Part shown: positions 1-7,767 of the stretch, in pieces | Layout: every line of letters starts with the position of its first letter | How positions within the stretch are numbered: position 1 is the first letter of the stretch | Assembly (NCBI RefSeq): GCF_032193805.1 | Contig: NZ_JAVBIK010000001.1 | Span: 186,001-250,000, forward strand | Length of the DNA: 64,000 nt | Direction: 5' to 3' | Source: Rhodoferax potami | Lineage (GTDB): Bacteria; Pseudomonadota; Gammaproteobacteria; Burkholderiales; Burkholderiaceae_C | Position numbers and translations under genes: made by a program | The notes under the pieces: model-generated | What the model was told of the DNA's origin: nothing | Databases searched by the model: none | The model's input: only the letters and a program-made list of their open reading frames with translations

Positions 1-827
1 GAAAGCGTCTGGCGAAAGGCCGCAAAGCGCGACAGAGAGAGCGCGTTCGGCGGTAAGCAGGCAGCGCTGCAGGGCATAGAGGTGCCTCCCCCGCCACCAG
101 CCGAGACAGATTTCACCTATGCCCGTTATGGCTATGCCTCCACGGTCCACCATGCCCAGGGTATGTCGCAGCCGATTTGCTACGTGAATTGCGATCATGC
201 CGCAGGTCGCCACTCTGAAGGATTTTTCCGTTGGCTGTACTCTGCACTCACCGTGGCCGAGCGTGAACTGGTTTTGTTGAATTTCACTGACATCCACCCC
301 TTCGATGCTGCTGTTTGGAAAGCAGGTGCTGTCAAGGTAGGCGCTGACATCGCAGTGGGTGCAGGCTGGGTATTTCAGTCCAACGGAATCGCGTCCGAAA
401 GAGATCAGCAGCGCAGCTTGCCCGAGGGACTCGACCAATCAAAGGATGTTCTCAAGTCCGTCGCCATCTGGCTTCGTGTCGTCAACGCCGTAGAGCGGTT
501 CGGTTGGAGGGTCGCAAAAGCGGCCAGTTACCCCTACCAGGAGCAGTATGACCTTTCTGGTCCACAGGGCGAACATTGCCTACTTCGGATCGCCTACAAC
601 GGTAAAAATGTCGTCACGGCCATGCACGTGAAGGAACCCGAGCACTGGGGTTTGCTTTCTGACGTGGCCTTTGAATGCCTCTTGACGAACGACTATTCAC
701 CAGAGGCTGCAGCTTTGCTCCGATCTACCCGGTCCCGCTTGGGTCAAATTGGCTGGAAGGTCGTATCTGCCACTGAGACTTCGTATCGCTTGGCAATAAC
801 GGTTGCTCGCAGCCAAGATGAGCGAGT
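1..827 (+). pseudogene. SF1 (UvrD/RecD-like) helicase, C-terminal part, cut by IS21 element
   Basis: The frame is open from base 1, so the gene starts outside the window and only its C-terminal third is visible. A helicase motif V/VI-like stretch (TVHHAQG, then YSALTVAERE about 35 residues later) suggests a superfamily 1 DNA helicase; the following ~200 residues match nothing I recognise. At base 828 an IS21-family element interrupts the frame, so the present product would end in IS-encoded residues at 1050. Skipping the element and one target duplication restores the frame (827 joined to 3484) to a stop at 3587-3589. That stop overlaps the next gene's ATG, so the original gene was probably translationally coupled to it. 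Only about 34 native residues are replaced, so some activity may remain. The helicase call rests on short motifs. Confidence 0.6.
823..827. repeat. Target-site duplication, left copy (CGAGT)
   Basis: CGAGT directly precedes the TGTCAC terminus of the IS21 element. The same five bases follow its right end at 3479-3483. A 5-bp duplication is within the known range for IS21 elements and marks a single clean insertion. Confidence 0.85.
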
Positions 828-1004
828 TGTCACTTTTCACCACATACAGGCCAATTGGTTTTCGGCACATAGGAGCCAGAGCGTTTTCGGCACATATAGG
901 CCATTTGGTTTTCGTCATATAGGAGCCAGCCGGGGGATTGGACGGGCATCTCGAACGCGACGTAACTGTCGTTACCTTCTGAATTTTTTGTTCAGGAGTA
1001 ACGG

Positions 1005-2570
1005 ATGGGTCGCAGAAAGATCGAGATGCATGAATACAGAAACGTTTTAATCAGACTACGCGCCGGTGACGGCGATCGCGAGATCGCGCGTCTGGGCCTT
1101 ATGGGCCGGGTCAAGGTGGCGAGCTTTCGCGAACACGCCCGCAGCTTGGGCTGGTTGGAGGCTGAGCTGCCGCTGCCCGAACCCGAAGTTATTGCCCTGA
1201 GTCTGTGCGCAGCGGCCAAGCGCCCATCCAGCACGGTCTCCAAAGCCCACCCATGGCGCGAACAAGTGGCGCGCTGGATGGCTGCCGGGGTTGAGGGCGT
1301 AGCCATTCATGCCGCGTTGGTGCGCGAGCACCAGTTCTGCGGCAGCTACTCCTCTGTCTATCGCATCATGCGTGACATTGCCAAGGCACAGCCGCGTACC
1401 GATCTCACTGTGAGACTGAGCTTCAAGCCCGGCGAAGCCGCTCAGGTTGACTTTGGCGCGGGGCCATTTTTGGTGCATCCGGATGGACAGCGTAGGCGCA
1501 CCTGGGCCTTTGTTATGACCTTGTGTCACAGCCGCCATCAGTATGTGGAATTCGTCTGGGACCAAACGGTGGCCACATGGCTGGGCTGCCACCGCCGTGC
1601 CTTTGAGTGGTTTGGCGGTGTGCCCGAGCGCGTGATCATCGACAACGCCAAGTGCGCCATCATCAAGGCTTGCCGATTTGACCCGCAGGTGCAGCGCTCC
1701 TATGCCGAGTGCGCTGAAGGTTATGAATTCAAGATTGACCCGTGCCCGCCGCACGATCCGCAGAAGAAGGGTATCGTGGAGTCGGGCGTCAAATACGTCA
1801 AGCGTAACTTCCTGTCTACCCGCGAATTCCGTGATCTGGCGGACCTTAATGCACAGGCGCAGGCGTGGGTATTGCAGGAAGCCGGTGTGCGCATTCACGG
1901 CACCACCCGCCAGCAGCCCATGGATTTGTTTGCGCTGGAGCGGGCCTTGCTCAAGCCGCTTCCACCGCAGGCGCCGGACTTGGGCGTTTGGCAGTGCGTG
2001 ACGCTGCACCGCGACTGCCACGTCAAGTTTGACTACAAGCTGTATTCCGCCCCCTTTGCGCTGGTGGGCAAAGAGCTGTGGCTACGTGCCACCGATAACT
2101 GCGTGACTTTGTTTGATGACTACCGATTGGTGGCAACCCATGCGCGGGGACAGCGTCCCGGTGAACGCCTCACGACCAAAGACCACTTGCCACCCGAGGC
2201 ACAACTCTTCTTTGCCCGTGACCGCGAGTGGCTGGGTACCCAAGCGCTGCAAATCGGACCGTACTGTCAGCAGGTTATTGACTGGCTACTGAGTGACCGG
2301 ATTCTGGAGCGATTGCGCGCAGCTCAGGGTGTGATTGGTCTGGCAAAGACCTACAGCGCCCAGCGTGTTGAGCTCGCCTGCCGACGTGCCATGGCCCACA
2401 ACAGTCCGTATTACCGCACTGTCAAGACCATCCTGAGCAGTAATTCCGACCGGCTACCGATGCCTGATCACAGCATCGTGCCTACCTATGCAAAGGCCCG
2501 GTTTGTCCGCGACGCCGCAAGCCTCTTCACCCCCGATACCCACAACCCGCAGCAGGATTTGCTGCATTAA
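1005..2570 (+). CDS. istA: IS21 family transposase IstA
   Basis: A 521-residue DDE transposase of normal IS21 length. The N-terminal ~100 residues are a helix-turn-helix-like DNA-binding region. The RNase H-fold core shows the acidic residues in VDFGAG, IIDNAK and IVESGVK, in the expected DDE order. The C-terminal region matches the Mu-type beta-barrel part of IstA proteins. AGGAG lies a few bases upstream of the ATG, which fixes the start. The gene is followed after 21 bp by istB and runs in the same direction as the host gene it interrupts. Confidence 0.93.
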   Translation: MGRRKIEMHEYRNVLIRLRAGDGDREIARLGLMGRVKVASFREHARSLGWLEAELPLPEPEVIALSLCAAAKRPSSTVSKAHPWREQVARWMAAGVEGVAIHAALVREHQFCGSYSSVYRIMRDIAKAQPRTDLTVRLSFKPGEAAQVDFGAGPFLVHPDGQRRRTWAFVMTLCHSRHQYVEFVWDQTVATWLGCHRRAFEWFGGVPERVIIDNAKCAIIKACRFDPQVQRSYAECAEGYEFKIDPCPPHDPQKKGIVESGVKYVKRNFLSTREFRDLADLNAQAQAWVLQEAGVRIHGTTRQQPMDLFALERALLKPLPPQAPDLGVWQCVTLHRDCHVKFDYKLYSAPFALVGKELWLRATDNCVTLFDDYRLVATHARGQRPGERLTTKDHLPPEAQLFFARDREWLGTQALQIGPYCQQVIDWLLSDRILERLRAAQGVIGLAKTYSAQRVELACRRAMAHNSPYYRTVKTILSSNSDRLPMPDHSIVPTYAKARFVRDAASLFTPDTHNPQQDLLH

Positions 2571-2591
2571 CTATCCAGGAGACCATCCCAA

Positions 2592-3383
2592 ATGACACCC
2601 ATCCCCGAACTCGTTCCACATCTCAAGCAGTTGCGCTTGTCCGGTATTCTGGATTCGCTGGACGCCAGAAACCGCCAGGCGATTGAATCGAAGTTGGCCT
2701 ATACGGAGTTCCTGGCCATCCTGATGGGCGATGAAGTGGCCCGCCGGGAGCAGAACAGTTTCAGTACCCGCCTGCGCCGGGCCCAGTTCCGCTCCACCAA
2801 AACGCTGGAGCAGTTTGACTTCGAGCGGCTACCCCAACTCAACCGCGCGCTGGTGCATGACCTGGCCACCGGGCGCTACGTGCGGGAGTGTTCTCCGGTA
2901 TTGATTGTTGGCCCTAGTGGAACCGGCAAGAGTCATCTTGCGCAGGCCTTGGGCCATTGTGCGATCCGTCAGGGCGTGGATGTGCTGTTTACCAACTGCT
3001 CGGCACTCACGCAGTCACTGCACGCCGCGCGCGCCACCAACGCCTACGAGCGCAAGCTGCAGACCTTGAGTCGCATTCCGGTACTCATCATTGATGACTT
3101 CGGACTCAAGCCTCTGCGTGCGCCGGCCGACGAAGACCTGCATGAACTCATTGCCGAGCGCTACGAGCGCACTGCCACCATCGTCACCAGCAATCTGGAC
3201 TTTACTGAATGGGATCAGGCATTCCCAGTCAACCCGCTCTTGGCATCCGCAACCTTGGACCGCTTACGTCACAACGCATACTGCCTGGTGCTTGATGGCC
3301 AGTCCTATCGGGCGCCACGCCAGATGCCGACCACCATGCCGACAAAAACAAAGAATTCAACGCAACAAAAAGACGTCAAATAA
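2592..3383 (+). CDS. istB: IS21 helper ATPase IstB
   Basis: A 263-residue AAA+ ATPase related to DnaC. The Walker A motif GPSGTGKSH is near residue 107 and a Walker B-like LIIDDFG follows. IstB assembles on target DNA and directs insertion by IstA. An AGGAG sequence precedes the ATG. The C-terminus is lysine- and threonine-rich and ends about 95 bp before the right end of the element. No truncation is visible, so the transposition machinery looks complete. Confidence 0.93.
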   Translation: MTPIPELVPHLKQLRLSGILDSLDARNRQAIESKLAYTEFLAILMGDEVARREQNSFSTRLRRAQFRSTKTLEQFDFERLPQLNRALVHDLATGRYVRECSPVLIVGPSGTGKSHLAQALGHCAIRQGVDVLFTNCSALTQSLHAARATNAYERKLQTLSRIPVLIIDDFGLKPLRAPADEDLHELIAERYERTATIVTSNLDFTEWDQAFPVNPLLASATLDRLRHNAYCLVLDGQSYRAPRQMPTTMPTKTKNSTQQKDVK

Positions 3384-3478
3384 AGGCAAAATCCATACCC
3401 GAGTGATGTCCGTCAGACACCCTCCGGCTGGTCTCTATATGCCGAAAATCACTGGCTCCTATATGCCGCAAAGTGACA

Positions 3479-3483
3479 CGAGT
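3479..3483. repeat. Target-site duplication, right copy (CGAGT)
   Basis: Second copy of the CGAGT duplicated on insertion of the IS21 element; it pairs with 823-827. Confidence 0.85.
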
Positions 3484-3589
3484 CGGTTTTGAGATCAACT
3501 TCGACAAGCAGGGGCTCGTTTCCAGCTTGCGCCCGTTGTCGTGCAGCAGCCCAGAGTCCGTTGAAACGATAAGGTCTGTTTTCCAATGA
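3484..3589 (+). pseudogene. 3' remnant of the helicase-like gene beyond the IS21 element
   Basis: Read in frame with base 827, this stretch encodes about 34 residues (GFEINFDKQG at its start, ETIRSVFQ at its end) and stops with TGA at 3587-3589. The TGA shares bases with the ATG of the next gene (ATGA, 3586-3589). That junction supports the reconstruction and implies coupled translation before the insertion. The fragment has no start of its own. Confidence 0.75.
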
Positions 3590-5253
3590 CGTGGGAAGAC
3601 ATACAAGCGCTCCGCAAAACCGGGCGTTTCCAAGAGGCTATTGACCATGGCCTCCATGAGCTTGCGGACGATTCCAATGACTTCAAAATGCGGACGCAGA
3701 TTGACTGGGCGTTCTATGGCTTGGTCAAGAACTACGTGTCTTCCATAGTTTCCAAGCTAAAAGGAGGGCAGCCAGTCCCCACCGCGGTTGTCAATCAAAC
3801 TCATCAGGCGTTACGCCGATACGCGCGGCAACCGAAGCGCCGGCCAGACAACGCGCTGTCCAACATCTTGCGCGCGTTGTCGAAGATCGCGCCGCACTTT
3901 CCATTCTTCCCTGGGTTTATTCGGTGGGTGGGCTTCGACGGCCTCGGTGCGGAAGATTGGCAGTACAACCAGCTCGATGAAAATCGTTTTCCGCCTATTG
4001 CCCTTGGAATCGCCCGTGGCTTGGCGAAGTGGATGAAGGCATTCCCTGATGCGGCCCAAGAGGATATTGATCTGGCGCTTGAATGGATCGACCGCGTGCG
4101 GCCTGTGGCCGAGGGTGACGATGCCCTATGGATGGATTGGGACAGAGTTTATCTGCTGCGGCGCGTCCATCGCCATGCCGAAGCTGCCGGAGTTCTTGGT
4201 CCAGTCATCAAAGCGAAGAGAAATGAGTTTTGGGTATGGGCCGAGGCTGCGAGACTGTATTCAGAGGAGCAGCCAGACCTCGCATTAGCGTGCGCGTGTC
4301 GGGCGTTGGAATGCGGTTCAGACCCCAAGTTCACTGTTAAGGTTCACCGTGAGCTTGCCCAGATGTTGGCAGATCGCGGTGATTTTGCTCAGGCAAGCAG
4401 CGAACTGTCATCGGTGATATCTCTCCGGCAAGAGCAAGGTTGGGGAATCGATGCGGAGCTTCAGGACTTGATTAACAGCAGTTGGTATGACTCGTCAGCA
4501 CAAGGTGCTGATAGGGCCAAGGACTTCTATGCCCAACATTCCCAGGACGCACTGGTACTGTGTTTCGATTCTGTAGAAGTGAAGCCTGCGACCTATTTGG
4601 GAACGATCGTGCCACAGCAGCCCAAGGATGCTCCACCGGGAAGGAAAGCTCGGCCTCTTCCTCGTTTTGCGATACGTGAATCAAATGGTGCATCGGTCAG
4701 TCTTGTTGGCCCGGGCGTTCGTTGCAGGAATATCAAGATCGGAGATCCTGTAACGCTAGTTCTTGGCAAGCAACGGGATAGTGATCGTGCCGCAATTGTT
4801 CAGGTTTCGGTTCGGTCGGATGGGGCTAACTGGGACTGTACCGATTCTGGGATCGGGCTGGTAACTCGCGCAGCAACAGATACGAGGCGGGCAAAAATCT
4901 TCGTTGATCGGGATCTTGAGGTTGGAATCGACGACGACCCTTGGATCGGGTCACGTTCCCCAGAAGCCGGGGAAGGCGTTCGTTTTCGAGTGACTCAAAA
5001 CCGCAAGACGGGCCGAAAGGATCTTTTTGCCGTTGAACCAGGTCCTCGTCCAGATGCTGATGTCAAGGTGACGATTGGGCACTTGAGGAGGAATCCCAAG
5101 GGGTTCGCTTTTGTCGATGATGCGTTTGTCCCCCCTTTTATAGTTGAGACGGTCCCGCTGGAAGTCGACACCGTGGTTGCTGTACTTGTGTACGCGAAGC
5201 ACCCGAAAGAGGATAGATACGGATGGCGAGCAGTAGCCGTTACCGCGACTTGA
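3586..5253 (+). CDS. TPR protein with C-terminal S1/cold-shock-like OB domain (conflict-system type)
   Basis: A 555-residue soluble protein with no signal peptide. Residues 1-300 are helical and TPR-like (for example the stretches around 160-290 with repeated alanine/leucine helix patterns). A middle beta-rich region follows at 320-480. The last ~65 residues read as a cold-shock/S1-type OB fold (RRNPKGFAFVDDAFVPP, then a typical closing strand). To my memory, TPR plus S1/CSD-like proteins are partners in the TOTE and CoCoNuT-type conflict systems described by comparative genomics. The original upstream neighbour was a helicase whose stop overlaps this ATG, so the two probably acted together. 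Function is inferred from architecture only; no catalytic site is visible. Confidence 0.6.
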   Translation: MTWEDIQALRKTGRFQEAIDHGLHELADDSNDFKMRTQIDWAFYGLVKNYVSSIVSKLKGGQPVPTAVVNQTHQALRRYARQPKRRPDNALSNILRALSKIAPHFPFFPGFIRWVGFDGLGAEDWQYNQLDENRFPPIALGIARGLAKWMKAFPDAAQEDIDLALEWIDRVRPVAEGDDALWMDWDRVYLLRRVHRHAEAAGVLGPVIKAKRNEFWVWAEAARLYSEEQPDLALACACRALECGSDPKFTVKVHRELAQMLADRGDFAQASSELSSVISLRQEQGWGIDAELQDLINSSWYDSSAQGADRAKDFYAQHSQDALVLCFDSVEVKPATYLGTIVPQQPKDAPPGRKARPLPRFAIRESNGASVSLVGPGVRCRNIKIGDPVTLVLGKQRDSDRAAIVQVSVRSDGANWDCTDSGIGLVTRAATDTRRAKIFVDRDLEVGIDDDPWIGSRSPEAGEGVRFRVTQNRKTGRKDLFAVEPGPRPDADVKVTIGHLRRNPKGFAFVDDAFVPPFIVETVPLEVDTVVAVLVYAKHPKEDRYGWRAVAVTAT

Positions 5254-5623
5254 CGGCAGTTTGTCAGTGACGGGTTGTCGACAGCAAGCGTGAGCTTGAT
5301 TGAATAGGCGGAAAGTCAGCAGTCGCTGCATAGGCGACCTCGGCAGGCGCGCCCCATTTGTATCAGATCAGATGTCTGCTTTCGGGCGTCTATTTCAGGA
5401 GTGCGGAGGACCGCTTTGGGTCGATTGTTGAGACGAGTAAGGGCCAACTGCAGTCATCGACGAATGACAGCTATGAGGCTGGAAGATGGCTAAAGATTTC
5501 TGGGCGATTCCTGGCGTTAACGCAAACAGATGGGCAACAATGCCGGCTATTCAGAAGGATAGCTAAGAACCGAAATTCGGCGATGCATCAAATACAGTCA
5601 TCCCTAATGCCGGTTACCCCATC
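5254..5623. other. Intergenic stretch without recognisable gene
   Basis: 370 bp between the TPR/OB gene and the exported protein gene. One 98-codon frame here overlaps the next gene, has atypical composition and no ribosome-binding site, so I do not call it. No clear terminator, promoter or RNA was seen. Confidence 0.5.
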
Positions 5624-6331
5624 ATGCGTTTCAAACTCACCATTTTTTCGTTGATATTTTTCCTTAGCCCTGCTATCTGGGCAGTTTCGCCGACAGAAGC
5701 GGCGCAGCGCATTGCATCTCTAAGCCCATCTTTTGAACATCTTCAATCTCTTGGGAAGTTAAATCCACGTCTGGTAGACGGTACCTGTGTCTCATTTGCA
5801 TTGCATTCTCTACTCGCCGAACGCGATTCAAAGATGAAATATGAGGATGTTGCTGAATTTTCCCAGAACAATTTTTGGACTCTGGGCACAGGCAATAGAG
5901 GTGTTCTTTCATCCGTTGCCGGGTTGATACCTTTATGGGGTATTCCCAAAGTAGCCCAGCATTTTGGTCTGGAATTGGAGGGAGACTGGCTCGGTCGCTT
6001 CACTGGAAATTATCCAGAATTGCTCGCTCGCTGGCTGGATGAAGGTAGAGGAGTTTTAGCGTCAGTAAAAGCATCCCGGTTGTACAAGTTGCAGATCTAC
6101 AGTGACAATCCTGATCTTGCTCGGTTGAATGATGAACATGTTGTTCGAGTTGCTGCCGTTAAAAGGGATGAGAGCGGTGCGCCTGATGTTTTCTATTTAA
6201 TTGATATCAATCGAGGAAATCAGGTAACAGCTGTGCCAGCGAGTCATCTCACGCACGCCTCACGAAACGCAGCAGGTCTGCCCATGGTTGCTTGGCGGAC
6301 CATGGATACGCTACCTAATTCAATTAAATGA
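5624..6331 (+). CDS. Exported papain-fold-like (C39/transglutaminase-type) protein
   Basis: The 235-residue product has a clear signal peptide (basic start, hydrophobic core, cleavage likely after AIWA near residue 20). The mature part has a possible cysteine-protease triad in the right order: Cys55 in DGTCVSFAL at the start of a helix, His172 in DEHVVRVAAV, and Asp194 in FYLIDINRG. This resembles papain-fold peptidases and is inferred from spacing only. The gene stands alone. Base composition is lower in GC than the flanking operons, in keeping with acquired DNA. It could also be an inactive member of the fold. I know no named homologue. Confidence 0.5.
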   Translation: MRFKLTIFSLIFFLSPAIWAVSPTEAAQRIASLSPSFEHLQSLGKLNPRLVDGTCVSFALHSLLAERDSKMKYEDVAEFSQNNFWTLGTGNRGVLSSVAGLIPLWGIPKVAQHFGLELEGDWLGRFTGNYPELLARWLDEGRGVLASVKASRLYKLQIYSDNPDLARLNDEHVVRVAAVKRDESGAPDVFYLIDINRGNQVTAVPASHLTHASRNAAGLPMVAWRTMDTLPNSIK

Positions 6332-6559
6332 GTAAGCTGTGCGCGATGCAATCAATTACTCTTCGTCGCGCTTGCGACGCCCCCCGTTTTCCACTGGACT
6401 CTGGAGTCCGAGGTGAATTGAACGGCCGCGATTCACTGGTTGCAGATCAGATGACTGATTTGGAGATGGTAGGCCAGAGCCTCAGAAGACCGCTGTGGGC
6501 TACGAGCAGTCGATCGCAACTGACGTGATTCGCCTAGATCATTCTCAGGAGCATGCCAA

Positions 6560-7249
6560 GTGAACGCAGCAGAAGTCCCAAATCTTGCAATCGCCGTGAA
6601 CCGATGGCTGTCCTACCAGCTGTTGTGTGGCCGAGAAGCCTTGCTATCGGAGGCATACCTGGGACATCCAATTGCTGAGTATTTGATTCACAAGCATTCG
6701 GGTTCGTTCGCAACAGAGATCGACCATCCGGTGCTCAATGCGCCAGGCCCAGGGCGTCCACGACAGATCGACTACGTGCTTCATACAAAAAACACTGGCG
6801 TGATCGAATCCGCAATTGAATGCAAGTGGGTATCGGAACGCCCGTACGACAAGCAAAGAATCGTGAATGACATCCTCCGACTTGAATGCGTCCGAGTTCC
6901 CGGACGACATGTGAAGCGGTATTTCATCGTCGCAGGGTTGAAAGAGCACTTTGACAAAAACTTCAAGGACCTGAACGTAAATGCAGGTGGAGGAAGAAAG
7001 CGGTTCACAAGGGAGTATCTGTCGTTCTCGAAAAGCAACCCAGACGCGAAGATCAAAGTAAGGGCTTGTTCTGATCGATTTCAAGAGTTCTATAAAGACT
7101 TTGAGCGCGGCTTCAATGCACAAGTCCCCATCTCATTTAGCACCAAGCGTCTGAGCTACCGAACGGCAGACAAGATATCTGTTTGCGTCTGGCAAATCTC
7201 CAGTGTCAAAAATCGTCAAGCGTTCTCTCCCGCCGCAGAGTGGCCATGA
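6560..7249 (+). CDS. PD-(D/E)xK nuclease-like hypothetical protein
   Basis: A 229-residue protein with a plausible PD-(D/E)xK core: Asp71 in RPRQIDYVL followed by Glu87-Cys-Lys89 in AIECKW, with candidate helix-1 acids at Glu31 or Glu40. This spacing is common in restriction-like nucleases. The start is GTG at 6560 with AGGAG eight bases upstream; a nearby ATG at 6553 is in another frame. There is no methylase or helicase next to it, so it is an orphan. It sits in the accessory patch right of the TPR/OB gene. The activity is inferred from the motif, and the C-terminal 60 residues match nothing known to me. Confidence 0.5.
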   Translation: MNAAEVPNLAIAVNRWLSYQLLCGREALLSEAYLGHPIAEYLIHKHSGSFATEIDHPVLNAPGPGRPRQIDYVLHTKNTGVIESAIECKWVSERPYDKQRIVNDILRLECVRVPGRHVKRYFIVAGLKEHFDKNFKDLNVNAGGGRKRFTREYLSFSKSNPDAKIKVRACSDRFQEFYKDFERGFNAQVPISFSTKRLSYRTADKISVCVWQISSVKNRQAFSPAAEWP

Positions 7250-7767
7250 TGTCTAGCTGCTTGAGGCGCGGGAAGCCCGATCTTGATCGGTTGAGGGGGA
7301 CCGGCCGCCGGCGGCTGCGGATCGAACTCTGCCGACCACGGCGAGTCCGCGAGGACATCCGGTTTTCCGCACTCAATCTGGCGAAGTCAAATGTCTAAGA
7401 AGGGAATCCAAACGTGATGTGACGGCGCTGCGGCGAACGACAGCAACCGCTCCATTCTGGTTGTCTATCGTACCCATCTGGGGAACTCGCGCGGAATGTC
7501 CGCTTGCGGGTCATGAATCCGAATTGCCAGAAGACTGCAATGGGTCGAATCGAGACTCACACCAAAGCCCTAGTCAGCAACACATGCGTACTCGTCAACT
7601 GATGTTCAGCGGTTGACGTAAATTGCTTATCAACTTAGACCAGATCAACGATTAGATTTCTAGCCTAAAGAGTGGCGCACAGCGCCACTTTGCAACGAAA
7701 ACTTTTGACTAAAAACAGGCTTTAGCGCTCATGAAACATGCGCAAGCAGCTCCTAATTTCATAGCGC
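7250..7767. other. Intergenic stretch between accessory patch and cobalamin operon
   Basis: 518 bp with no convincing frame; the short frames present lack start signals. A perfect 7-bp inverted repeat occurs at 7672-7688 (listed separately). Nothing else is recognised. Confidence 0.5.
7672..7688 (-). terminator. Possible terminator downstream of chlD
   Basis: GTGGCGC and GCGCCAC form a hairpin with a three-base ACA loop about 80 bp past the end of chlD. On the minus strand the 3' side continues CTCTTT, which is only a weak U-tract. It may end the cobalamin operon. Confidence 0.4.

Larger units (their letters stand above)
828..3478 (+). mobile_element. Complete IS21-family insertion sequence (2651 bp)
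   Basis: The element begins with TGTCAC at 828 and ends with the complementary GTGACA at 3473-3478. Both ends carry multiple copies of a motif like TTCGGCATATAGGAGCCAG: three to four in the left 110 bp, two in the right 60 bp. Such subterminal repeats are typical transposase-binding sites of IS21. It encodes istA and istB in the usual order and is flanked by CGAGT duplications. Both genes look intact, so the element could still be active. It cuts the 3' end of the upstream helicase-like gene and separates it from its former coupled partner at 3586. Confidence 0.92.

Noticed and set aside
5358..5654. 98-codon frame before the exported protein gene
   Set aside because: No ribosome-binding site or similarity, and it overlaps the signal-peptide gene.
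6328..6528. 66-codon frame overlapping the exported protein stop
   Set aside because: The ATGA overlap looks attractive, but the sequence has no recognisable fold and no conserved motif.
7183..7616. Two short frames right of the PD-(D/E)xK gene
   Set aside because: Composition and start context look random; no similarity.
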